From Microdochium bolleyi (taxonomy: Eukaryota; Ascomycota; Sordariomycetes; Xylariales; Microdochiaceae): a stretch of DNA of 64,000 bases. The DNA lies in NCBI GenBank assembly GCA_001566295.1, contig KQ964252.1, forward strand, positions 1,116,001 to 1,180,000, given 5' to 3'. Every line of letters begins with the position of its first letter. The stretch's first letter is position 1. The notes below the pieces were generated by a model, which had not been told where the DNA came from, did no database searches, and was given only the letters and a program-made list of their open reading frames with translations. Shown here in pieces: positions 11,806 through 20,696 of the stretch. A program made the translations under genes and the position numbers.

Positions 11806-13247
11806 TCATGGCAACGCCCACGCCTTCTCTGTCGCACAGCTCATGTCCATAGTCTTGATAAAATTGTCGATCCGGTCGAGCATCCAGCCAGACACAGCGG
11901 CAGGTTGTCCTCCTGCCCCGTTCGTTGAGGTTGAGCTCCCCTGCGGCTTCTTGGTAGTATAGCCGAGCCTGACGGCCTTCGCTGTCTTGCACTTGCCGTC
12001 GACAAACGACCATTGTAGGCATTCTGGCTTGACGGTGCACGCAGTGCGACAGACATCGACTGTCTTGGCCTCATCGTCGGCCTCGTCAGATACATTATCC
12101 CAGTCTGCCCGCTCAGACTTGAGGTTCGGGCGGATGGCGTATTTAAACAAGTCGCCGTGGCGGAAAGGCCGCGTGTTCTGTGGACATTGTTAACAACCGG
12201 AGAGCTGCTGTGCCCAAGCAAAGTACTGACCTGTTTTCTCCACTCCTGCTCGAAGCGCGCAAGCTCGGCAGCTTCCTCGAGCGTCACATGGTGATAGGTG
12301 CCGGCGAAATAGCACCATGGCTTCCTTGTAGGCCCGCCAAACAGGGAGGCGAAGTCGAGGTTGGGTGGAGCCTCGCTCTGCAGAGTCGGAAACGCCCAGG
12401 TCAAGGGCACGCCGGCATCATTGAGCGTCTTGCCGAGAATGCAGTCGCCCGCCCAGTGCTTGCCAGTGAAGTCGTCGTAGTGCTTCAGGTCTGCATTTCG
12501 GTGTTTAACGACGGTGCGCAGGGCCGAGTTGGAGATGACGAAGCCGGAACCGCCATAGGCAAATACGACGTCGCCAATCATCATCTGCTGGCCGAGGTAC
12601 CAGGGCTTGCTGGGATCGATCTGGGCGAGCCAGGGCAGGACGGTCTCCCAGATGACATGAGTGTCGGCCTCGATGAAGAAGTACCACTTGGCGTTCGGGT
12701 CGTGGCGCAGGGCCTTGTCGGCCATGGGCAAGAACTTCCACTTGTCGAGGCGCCAGCCGGGGCTGTCGCGGCCGCCCTGGGTGTTCTGAGCGGCGGCCCA
12801 CTGGGCCTGTTCCTCGGGAGAGAAACCCTCGCGACCGTGCTGTTGGAGGCGCTGGTAGTACTCAAAATCCGGGTGCTGCGCGACGATGGTGGGATCGACC
12901 TCGTCAAGGACGTTGAGCACCTGGTGGCCGTCGATGACCTCAGCAAGGTCCGAGTAGATGACATGGTGCTTGACACAGCGGAGCGTCGTGTTAAAGTGGT
13001 GCGGGATCTTGATGGGGGCCTCGTTGGCTCCCGACTTGAGGACGACGAGGATATCGTCGAGCCCTCGCAGGGCCGAGCAGGGTATCTCGGTGGCCTCACG
13101 ACCCAGCGCGGGGAGGAAGTTGACGCTGACGGCGGACCATTTGTCATGGAAGGAGTAGACCTGGTGGAGGACGAAGACGGCGAAGATGAAGGCGGCGATG
13201 CGCAGCGGCAGGCGCGAGGACGACATACGGTAGAGCGGGGCCAGCAT
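11806..13247 (-). CDS. GT31-like Golgi glycosyltransferase with cysteine-rich PAN-like tail
   Basis: Predicted 462 residues from exons 13247-12231 and 12177-11806, with a 53-nt intron (GTCAGT...CAG). The architecture is type II: a short basic N-terminus, one signal-anchor helix (about 14-31), then a lumenal domain. The segment KWYFFIEADTHVIW carries the acidic EAD motif at the position of the DxD metal/nucleotide-sugar site of fringe-type GT31 enzymes. YAYGGSGFVIS-like and WAGDCILG segments also fit that fold. After the catalytic part, roughly residues 360-400 hold VCRTAC, ECLQWSF and KCKTAK, a cysteine pattern like PAN/apple domains. The likely role is extending glycans on secretory proteins or lipids; donor and acceptor are not predictable. 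An in-frame Met at residue 8 (13226) is an alternative start. Confidence 0.8.
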
Positions 13248-14873
13248 TGTGTGGGAGGGGTTGAAGTCGCTGGAAGGGGAGGAGGTAGCAACCGCAACGT
13301 CGAGGTCTGCGTCGACGTCTACCTCACGTTATACGAGGGGTCTGTCTCGTTCGCGGATCAGAAAGCCATGGCCTCGTACCTGCACAGACTTTGACGATGG
13401 AGACAGGGCTTGCGTCTGACAGATCCTGATTGATTGATTGTGCTGTCCGGGGGCTGGCTTCCGTGGGGCCCAACCTGGCAAAACAATGGAGATATGGCGG
13501 GCACTGGAGGAGAGTTCAACGGCCGGCAGCTAGTTGCGCGTAATCGACGATGAGAGGGATGATAAGAATCTAGACTAGCCGGCGGGTGCAACGTGTGCAA
13601 TTGCGGCATTGCGATGACGCGGTCCGCGGGCGGGGATCGAGACGTCGAATACAGTGGTGAGATGGTCATGCCCCTGTGGCCAGGCTGAAACAAAGGCTGA
13701 TCCCCGTTCATGTTCTCTCCAGGGTGTCAGCCACACGTTGTATTCGAGCAATCACTTGAGTTCATCGTGCTCCGTCCAGCAACCACTCTCCGGGCTCATC
13801 CGGGTATTTCGAGCATGCCCATCGACTCCTCCTCTCGACGACCATGCCATACCAGCCTCGCCAGTCCGTCACCCTCTCGTCCATCGCTCACCCCGTACTC
13901 TGTAATATCTCATGTTCTCCCGGTCCGAACTGTCTCATCCTTCCGTGACACCCGGGCACATCGCAAATGACGTCTGTGCTCTCCACTGTGGATGCGACAG
14001 CCCCGTGCCACGCCAGCCTCGTATCCGTCGGAGCTCAGCCGCCCAGGCAGCAGTCTCATCTTCTCCAGCACTTGTCTGGAGCATAACACACAAACTTATG
14101 TGTGCATTGCGAGTGTCTCCCCCGCCGGGACATGCCACCCTTGGATGCACCAGGATCGCCCGCAGTCAGACAGCCAGAGGAAACAGCGAAACGACAATGC
14201 CTCTGCATGTTGGCGCTGCCCACTGTTCGTGGCTGCACCTCTTGGCAGCAGGCCCCGCACTCTCTTCAATCAACAGCCAACATCCACCACGATCCGGCGT
14301 CCCGGCGCTTAGCTTAGCCTCTGTCTTAAGCGCGCTCTCGCAGCCGAGCAGCATGCAATCGACTATCAACCCCCGCAATCCCGCTCCAATGACCGTCTTC
14401 TGCTTGACGCCTGCCAGGTCCCAACATGCGAAACGGGCACAGCCTGGCATCCCGAGGCGCTTCCACAAGGGTTCAGTCCAATCCGCCGGGGTCTCCATCT
14501 GTAGATTTACTGCATCGGTCGTGGCCATGTCGACCTTTTTTGTTGGCCGACGCTACGTTCAGCATGTCGCGCTTGACATATATCGCTGTTGAAAGTCAAT
14601 GTGCCTCGCTCCGCCTCCACCAACACCGCCTATTTCTGGCCGGTGTTGGGTCGTCTCTGCAGACGACGGCGCTTCCAGACAACAACTCATACATGGAGTT
14701 GAGTGCATGGCTAAGTAGCGTATATATGACCATGTGGAGAGTCCTGATGTTTTGAGCTGTGACTTTTGTGATGATCAAACCCCATCAATGAATGCCAGCC
14801 TACTCTGAGCGCTGCTTCCTCAAGCCGTACGCACAACTGTTGCCGAGGGCATCATCTCACATCAGGAAACATC
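13248..14873. other. 1.6-kb divergent intergenic region
   Basis: It separates the minus-strand glycosyltransferase from the plus-strand membrane protein. Several overlapping frames in 13.6-14.8 kb run on both strands without domains and are treated as chance frames. Presumably both promoters lie here. Confidence 0.45.
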
Positions 14874-15629
14874 ATGGCCGTTCTCCAACCAGGCAGTACT
14901 ACACAGCGAGCACGCGACGGAACGCTTCTGCACGTCAGGCAAAGCACAAGCAACAACATCAACACAAACACCACTCTCACTCCCCAGATCCCCACCGCCC
15001 TCGCAACGCCCGCCTCCCCAGTCGTCTCCATAGACTCCCCGTTCGGCGGGGACGACGGCCAGCAGACACCACCAGTCCAGTTCGCCATCGGCATCGCCGT
15101 GGGCGTCGTCCTGCTGCTCCTCATAACCGCGACGATCGCGCTGTGCTATCGCCTCCGCGGGCGGCGGCGTGGCGGGCGACTTGACGAGTGCACGGAGGAC
15201 GTCGAGACTCTTGCAAAGAGCGTCGGTGACGGCAGTGGAGGAGGGCCGCCTCCACCCTACAGCCACGAGTATCATCGTCAGGAGCAGGAGCAGCCGCCGG
15301 ACAGGCGGCTGCGCGGGCTGGCACTCGTGGCTAAGGTGAGCGGCCCCGACAGAGCCGGTACTGGTGGTGGCGGCGGCGGTGGTGGTGACTGGACAGTCGC
15401 AGAGACGGGCTGGTCCGCGAGGAGGAACGATGGGCAGCAGCAGCAGCAGCAGCGCTACTACGGGTCCAGCGACTACGAGCACTGGCTCCCGCGGCACCAC
15501 GATCGGGGCCAGCAGATCTACCACGCCGTGTCGAAGCTGGGCGACGATGGGAGGGAGATCCCCGGCGAGGTCGCGGCAGGCGGCGGCAGTGGCGGTCGGG
15601 GGAAGCCAGGCAGGCGTTGGTGGACATGA
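14874..15629 (+). CDS. Hypothetical single-pass membrane protein
   Basis: 251 residues in one exon. The first 65 residues are Thr/Asn/Pro-rich and hydrophilic without a cleavable signal peptide. One strong transmembrane helix follows at about 69-92, ending in CYRLRGRRRG, a basic cluster predicting a cytosolic C-terminal tail. That tail contains PPPPYSHEY (a PPxY-like motif), an eight-Gly run and a six-Gln run encoded by pure CAG. The layout (short Ser/Thr-rich ectodomain, one helix, long disordered tail) is common among fungal orphan membrane proteins and distantly recalls Mid2/Wsc-type sensors, but there is no WSC domain. A 285-codon frame covers the opposite strand; it is the less likely reading because the helix plus basic stop-transfer cluster make sense only here. 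Function unknown. Confidence 0.6.
   Translation: MAVLQPGSTTQRARDGTLLHVRQSTSNNINTNTTLTPQIPTALATPASPVVSIDSPFGGDDGQQTPPVQFAIGIAVGVVLLLLITATIALCYRLRGRRRGGRLDECTEDVETLAKSVGDGSGGGPPPPYSHEYHRQEQEQPPDRRLRGLALVAKVSGPDRAGTGGGGGGGGDWTVAETGWSARRNDGQQQQQQRYYGSSDYEHWLPRHHDRGQQIYHAVSKLGDDGREIPGEVAAGGGSGGRGKPGRRWWT
15433..15450 (+). repeat. CAG microsatellite within a coding region
   Basis: Six uninterrupted CAG units encode a Gln run in the cytosolic tail of the hypothetical membrane protein. Pure triplet runs of this kind are prone to length variation between strains. Confidence 0.7.
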
Positions 15630-16293
15630 GGGCGGGCGTATATGAAGAGGTCGATAAGGACTCTCTCTCTTTCTCCATGTTTCACTCTTGCGCCATGTAC
15701 CTTGTATATATATATTCATGTATCATCACTCTCGTTCAATACAGACTACGTGGACTCGAAACGAGTGACTGTGTCCCCATCTGACGACATACACAGGGAG
15801 AATTGATAGATAGCTTTGTTGAGATAACCGTCGTCCGGGGCAACGGACGGCGAATTAGCCATCACGGTTGCACAATAAGAACAACATCTTGGGGACAAAC
15901 CCTGTCCATGCAACCGGCCAGCCATGGTGAAGAGGAAGAGAGCTGTCACTGATGTTTCTTTCCACTTACCATATACAATTCCAGGTCAAGGAGGAAGATA
16001 CCAAGCACTGTTTTGCAGAGTAGTGGTAAAGTAACCTTGGGGTAGTTGAAATTGTGTGTATTATGATATGACAAACTCGCTATTTTTCGCTGTGAATCCA
16101 AGGGAGTGACAAAAAGCAGATTTTCGTAAAATGTGTACAGAATGGCGGAGAAGTATCACACCGCGGCTACAAAGCACCGAGGTAGTCTAGCTCGAGCGTG
16201 TGTGTGGATGTGTATGTGTGTGTGCGTGTGTGTGTATCTGGCCCGCCTGGCCCGTCTTCCTCACTACTCATCACACTCCTTCCCAAAGCCGTT
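15630..16293. other. Convergent 3' flanks
   Basis: Lies between the ends of the membrane-protein gene and the small heat-shock gene. It holds a short TA run near 15707 and an interrupted GT microsatellite at 16198-16235, but no gene. Confidence 0.5.
16198..16235 (+). repeat. Interrupted (GT)n microsatellite
   Basis: A 38-base GT-rich run is interrupted by single substitutions (GGA, TAT and GCG positions). It lies just past the 3' end of the heat-shock gene, in its likely 3' UTR. Confidence 0.7.
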
Positions 16294-17055
16294 TTAGTTG
16301 ATGGCGATGCGCCGCTTCGCCTGGGTCTCCTTGCGGACCTTTTTGGGCACGGTGACGCTCAGCACGCCGTTGTCAAGCCGGGCTCTCACGCCGTCGTGGT
16401 CGATCTCGGGCGCGCCCGCCTCGTGCCCGCCGAGCCGGAAGGACCGCGAGAACTCGCCCACGCTGCGCTCCGTGATCCAGTACCGGGCCTGCTTCTGCGG
16501 GGGCTCGCCGGAGGCCGCCGTCGCGGAGTTGTTGGAGTCGGACTTGCTGACCTGCTTTTCGTTGTCTTTGTTGGTATCAGCAGCCGCGGTGTTGTTGCTC
16601 TTGTTGGTGGCGGCATCCTTGGCGGCTTCTTTGTTGTTCTTGTTGCTGTCGTTGTCGTGGTTCGCGGCCTTCTTGCTCTCGTCGTCGCCGCCGCTGCTGC
16701 TCTTCCACTCCCGCTCGACCCGGCCGCGGACAGTCAGCGTGTGCTCGTCCGCGAACTCGACGTGCACCTGGTCTTTGTCGACCCCGGGCAGGTCGCCGTG
16801 CAGCTCGAATGCAGTGTCGGTCTCGCGGAGGTCGAATTTGGGGTTGAACGCCGGGAAGCGGGAGCCCAGAAGCCCGCCGCCGCCGCGTTGGAGCATGCCG
16901 TTGTTGTTGTGGTGGTGAGAGCCGTGGGAGAGCTGCTGCTGGTTGTTGCTGGGCGAGCCGGAGCTGCCGGAGCGGTAGTTGTCAAAGTCGTCCAGCAGGC
17001 GGAAGAGGCCGGTGAAGCTGGGCTCGTTGTAGATGGCTGGTGTGAAGATGGACAT
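16294..17055 (-). CDS. hsp30-like: Hsp30-type small heat-shock protein (Hsp20 family)
   Basis: 253 residues, single exon. The start is the Met of the MSIFTPAIYN sequence, the usual N-terminus of fungal Hsp30. The frame stays open 42 codons upstream, but that part is Gln/Thr-rich leader DNA. The alpha-crystallin domain begins at about 71 (NPKFDLRETD, ELHGDLPGV, HTLTVRGRVE) and resumes at about 191 (ARYWITERSVGEFSRSFRL, ARLDNGVLSVTVPKK). Residues 118-190 are an inserted Asn/Lys/Asp/Ala-rich stretch that splits the domain. The C-terminal IAI matches the I-x-I oligomer-docking motif. Role: an ATP-independent holdase binding unfolding proteins during heat or other stress in the cytosol. The promoter has a TATA box, a CCCCT element and a perfect heat-shock element, so heat induction is strongly expected. 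Confidence 0.92.
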   Translation of the reverse strand: MSIFTPAIYNEPSFTGLFRLLDDFDNYRSGSSGSPSNNQQQLSHGSHHHNNNGMLQRGGGGLLGSRFPAFNPKFDLRETDTAFELHGDLPGVDKDQVHVEFADEHTLTVRGRVEREWKSSSGGDDESKKAANHDNDSNKNNKEAAKDAATNKSNNTAAADTNKDNEKQVSKSDSNNSATAASGEPPQKQARYWITERSVGEFSRSFRLGGHEAGAPEIDHDGVRARLDNGVLSVTVPKKVRKETQAKRRIAIN

Positions 17056-17196
17056 TGTGTTTGTTGTGTGGTGTGTGTTTTGTGTGGATGGAGAGAGTTG
17101 ATAGAGTGCTTGCGTTGTGGTTGCGATGAGTGCCGTGTTGTTTGTTGTTTGTTGATGTCCTTGATGATCTGTCTGTTTCATGTTCTCCTGATGAGA

Positions 17197-17201
17197 AGGG
17201 G
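17197..17201 (-). promoter_or_regulatory. Stress-response element (STRE)-like CCCCT
   Basis: CCCCT read on the minus strand, a few bases downstream of the TATA box (between it and the start codon). In yeast this pentamer is bound by Msn2/4-type zinc fingers. Five bases alone are weak evidence; the position in a stress-gene promoter raises the likelihood somewhat. Confidence 0.3.
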
Positions 17202-17207
17202 CAATCG

Positions 17208-17215
17208 CTTATATA
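17208..17215 (-). promoter_or_regulatory. TATA box of the small heat-shock gene
   Basis: TATATAAG on the minus strand, about 153 bases upstream of the start codon and about 55 bases downstream of the heat-shock element. A consensus TATA is typical of strongly inducible fungal stress genes. Confidence 0.65.
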
Positions 17216-17267
17216 CACAAAATCTCGGCCTCAGGTCGCAGTTCTACACCGCGAGTAGACGACTACG

Positions 17268-17282
17268 AGAAATTTCGAGAAA
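17268..17282. promoter_or_regulatory. Perfect three-unit heat-shock element (HSE)
   Basis: AGAAA-TTTCG-AGAAA matches three contiguous alternating nGAAn/nTTCn units without a mismatch, the binding unit for trimeric Hsf1. It lies 213 bases upstream of the Hsp30-like start codon and upstream of its TATA box, the expected geometry. Confidence 0.85.
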
Positions 17283-17409
17283 TCACGTACAGTCCACGAC
17301 CCGACATTCCACAACGGTCACGAAAATGCATGGCACAAGGACATGGAAAGAGCTAGGCCACCTGTGGAACTCTCTAGACCCATCACGCACTACCCCCAGT
17401 GTAATGCCC

Positions 17410-17430
17410 CTCAAGTGAGCCTCAAGTGAG
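17410..17430. repeat. Short tandem repeat, period 11
   Basis: CTCAAGTGAG occurs at 17410-17419 and again at 17421-17430. It lies upstream of the heat-shock element. It may be a regulator site pair or chance. Confidence 0.4.
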
Positions 17431-18222
17431 GCCGCGCAGCAAGAAGCGACGACAAGCTTCGCGATGATTCCCAGCGGTGGAGAAGAACGAACCAGTGCAC
17501 TTCCAACCCATCCCTGTCGCTTCTGGTGGCCTGACACTGGCAAACCCCAGAAGCTTCTACTAGCGGGCAGAAAGCTCCGGCCATTGGGCGTTGCAAGGGT
17601 CTCGATGTGGGGAAGGAAATCCCGTTTGTGATTCGCAACCCCACTTCTTCATGCAGGGATTGTCTCACACCTCTCACGGGTTTGGCGGCTGACACCGAGT
17701 GCACAGGGGGTCGAAAGTTCATACACTTTGTCGGTTGGCCATGTCCGACAACCGGCCTCTTCCCACGTCGGGCAGGTTTCTCTCATGTAAAGTGTGGTCC
17801 GCTGATGTTGGCATCTGCGCGGTATGCTGAGAACGGCATAGTCGAGCGTTGTGACACCATCCATGAACGAACCCATGGCCTCTGCCCAAAGCCTGTCCGA
17901 TTCCTTCGGAGCGGTGTGATATGCGATCTCGATCAGATCCACTGGAGGGCTGGCATCACGCAGGCGAGAATGCTCAATTTACGGAGATCCGAATTAATGT
18001 TATATGCTCTAACAATGCAAAACAACGCTAGCTGTTCATTCTCAAGACTCTATATCCAATGACGAATGACTCGATGACTCCTTGACCAACCGAAAATAAT
18101 ACACCAAGTACAATGCAATACGTGAAGAATAGATAGCATCAAGATGCTGAATAGGTGGAGTCCTCATAAATCGTCAAACGCCATTCTGCACGTGATAGCT
18201 AGCTCTGCCGCTGCCCCATTTA

Positions 18223-20696
18223 TCAGGAGTGAAAGTTCCGGCTGAGGTTGTCGAAATTGGTGTAGTCTCCTGGCAAAGACTGCGACATAAAGTCAAGGCT
18301 GACATCTGGGAAAAGGGGTGCTTCCATGATGGTGTCGGGCCATTCGGCATTCCAGATGTCGTCATCCGTCATCATGCGCACCTGCGGGTTCATGGGGTTC
18401 TGACTCGGCATGGCTGGCATTCCCCTGAACTGGGGTCCTTTGCCACCATGTGGAACTGGAATGACCATCGGAGGGTGATGCGTCGCTGGGTCAAACACAG
18501 GGCCCATGGGCCTGATGGGTGTGATTGCGAATTCTTGCTCGTAGAGCTTCGAGAGGTTCTTGTGCATGCTGCGTGCTGGGGACCAGGCGACAGAGAGTTC
18601 CTGCAGGACCTTCAAGCACAGCTCGATATTGTTACAATCTGTACTGCCACCTCTGCCGTCGAGGCCAAGAGGGCGAGTCTGGATAAAGATGAGGGCGGCG
18701 GATAGAGTGCAGTGGGCGGCGCTGAGCGGCGCACTGCGGAAGCTGCCGAATGCCTGCTGATATTTCTTGATGATGTCGAGTATCGAAGTCGCGGCCTTGT
18801 AGCACACTGACAATGCTTGCTGCGTAACGATTTCAGGGTTCTGGCCCGGCTGAGCATGGGGCTCGGCAGATATCGTGACCGGCTTGACGAGAAACGGCTT
18901 CATGATGAGGATGTGTTGTGTGTGATAGGACATGTGCAGGATGTAGGCCTGGGGCAGGCGGTTCGTGTTGCCCTTGCGGTCGAGCTTTAGTTCCTGCGGC
19001 AGATCATAAAACCAGCCTTTGAGCTCCAAAAGACAGCTGTGGACGAACGAACCCCTCTGCACTTGTCTTGTGGCGAGACTAGGTGCATATCTACAATGAT
19101 GTCAGTAAGCTAGCCATGAAATTGTACGGGAACACGTACAACGCCACAAGAATTTTCTCGAGGATGCAGCACAGAGACATCATGGCGATGTGCAAGCTTG
19201 TGCGCATCTGGTCTCGGTCGACATTCGCACCCTGTATGACGCGTGCGTCCCGTTTGATGATATCTCTGCCAGCGTCGGGGCGTTTCGGCATCGGCACTTG
19301 GCCTTGAGAGTCCTGCTCCGGGTCAGCGGCTATATTTACGCAGCTCATCATTGCGGGTGCTTACCAGCATGGTGCAGACACGACCAATGTAGCTAGCTAG
19401 CATCTTGTCCACACAATACAGAGACCAGTAGATCTGATTCCTGACATCGACTTCTTCACGTGACATGAGATTGTTGCCAACTAGGCACGTGGCGTCCATA
19501 TTGAGACCCATGTCAACGGCCAAGCGACTTGCTATGCCGTGATGGAGCCAGCCGGCAGCATCCGCGCCGATGGCCTGAAGAGGTTATCAGTTGGTGACCA
19601 GATCCGGACTCGAAACAGATGTGGTTGACTTACCAGATATAGTGTTCCCATAATAGAAGCAGATTGAATGGTTGTCATGCTTGGCCATTTGAGCTCGTAG
19701 TAGAGGAGTTTCTCAGCCTTCTCTATGAACATCTGGCCGGCCGTGTTCGCATCGTCCGGGTCGGACCGCACCTCGAGGCTATCGGAAAAGCGCGAGCCAG
19801 CGGCCAGCACACAGCTGAGTAGCAGGGGACTAGCATAGCGGCCTTGTGTGCCTAGGCTTTGCCGGAAGAGTCTTTCGTTGACGACCTGACACCAAGGCTG
19901 CTCCCAAAGGAAGTACATATCGATAAGATGCGCTTCGAGTTCTTTGCTGACCTCGCAGCTGAATGCGACATCTTGTATGAGTAGCTGGTCCACCCTCAAG
20001 CGGAATTGGCTGAAGCCTGGCTTGGTAGGCGATGGCACCGTATTGTTGAAGGGATCATCGGGCTCCCCGTCCGGTGCTTCAAGATGATGTAAACGTCAGC
20101 GGATGTGATGAAGGAGGGATGGAAACACAACCTACTGAGTATCTGAGATCCCAGATGACCGTTCGATGATCCGAAATAGCTCTGATCTTCACGGTCCAAG
20201 GCGGCATTCTCGTCAAGAGAGAGCACGCCGTCAAAACCAGATAAAGACTCTTCCACGGTCGCACTGCCGGACGCATCTCCCGGGCCGTTCTTTGCTCGCT
20301 CCTGAGCCAAGATCTGGGCCACGGACGACTCTACGTCGATGGAGTGCGCCTCGAGAACTTTCTCCAGGACAGAGATGCGTTTCCTCAGCATGTCAACATA
20401 AGACTTGGGCGCGGGCCGGCGGCCATCCTCGTGCGCCGAAAAGTGACATAACAAGCCACGGTCATTGCAACGGGTACAGGTAGGTTGCTTCCCATCGCAC
20501 TGGAGGTCATAGTCAGCAACGACACCCAAGATGGTGTGCGATGATCTTATGGGTCGTGCTTGAAGATCGGCAAGCTCCGCTGGGATCTCACCTTTGCTCG
20601 TCTGCGGCGACACTCATCGCAGGCCTTTGTGGTGTTTTTCCTGCGAGTCTTGAGATTCTGGCCGTGGACGTCGCCCGACTTGAGCTCGAGAGACAT
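18223..20696 (-). CDS. Zn2Cys6 transcription factor with fungal_trans domain
   Basis: Predicted 720 residues from six minus-strand exons: 20696-20592, 20499-20136, 20076-19634, 19574-19365, 19312-19140 and 19090-18223. The zinc cluster is split by the first intron and reads C26-x2-C29-x6-C36-x6-C43-x2-C46-x6-C53. It is preceded by a basic KTRRKNTTKA stretch and followed by a coiled-coil dimerisation segment (about 65-100). The middle homology region (about 190-440) contains WEQPWCQVVNE, AAGSRFSD and the landmark NQIYWSLYCVDKMLAS of fungal_trans (PF04082). It is therefore a nuclear DNA-binding regulator, probably a dimer on CGG half-sites. The target pathway is unknown; fungal_trans regulators of this layout include NirA-like proteins. 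It is divergent from the sugar transporter 2.85 kb away, which may be a target. Confidence 0.88.

Larger units (their letters stand above)
17056..18222. other. Promoter region of the small heat-shock gene and 3' flank of the regulator
   Basis: The first 360 bases hold the heat-shock gene control elements listed separately. The remainder, up to the minus-strand regulator's stop at 18223, has no credible gene. Confidence 0.55.

Noticed and set aside
12180..13394. 404-codon plus-strand open frame opposite the glycosyltransferase
   Set aside because: The Asp/Val/Gly/Glu-rich composition is typical of an antisense shadow of a GC3-rich gene. The minus-strand reading has a signal anchor and an EAD motif.
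14862..15719. 285-codon minus-strand frame opposite the single-pass membrane protein
   Set aside because: The plus-strand product has a clean transmembrane helix followed by a basic stop-transfer cluster. The minus-strand one has no coherent features.
16198..17418. 406-codon plus-strand frame over the small heat-shock gene
   Set aside because: It starts in a GT microsatellite and translates to Val/Ala/Gly/Leu-rich low complexity. The minus strand encodes a clear alpha-crystallin domain with a matching promoter.
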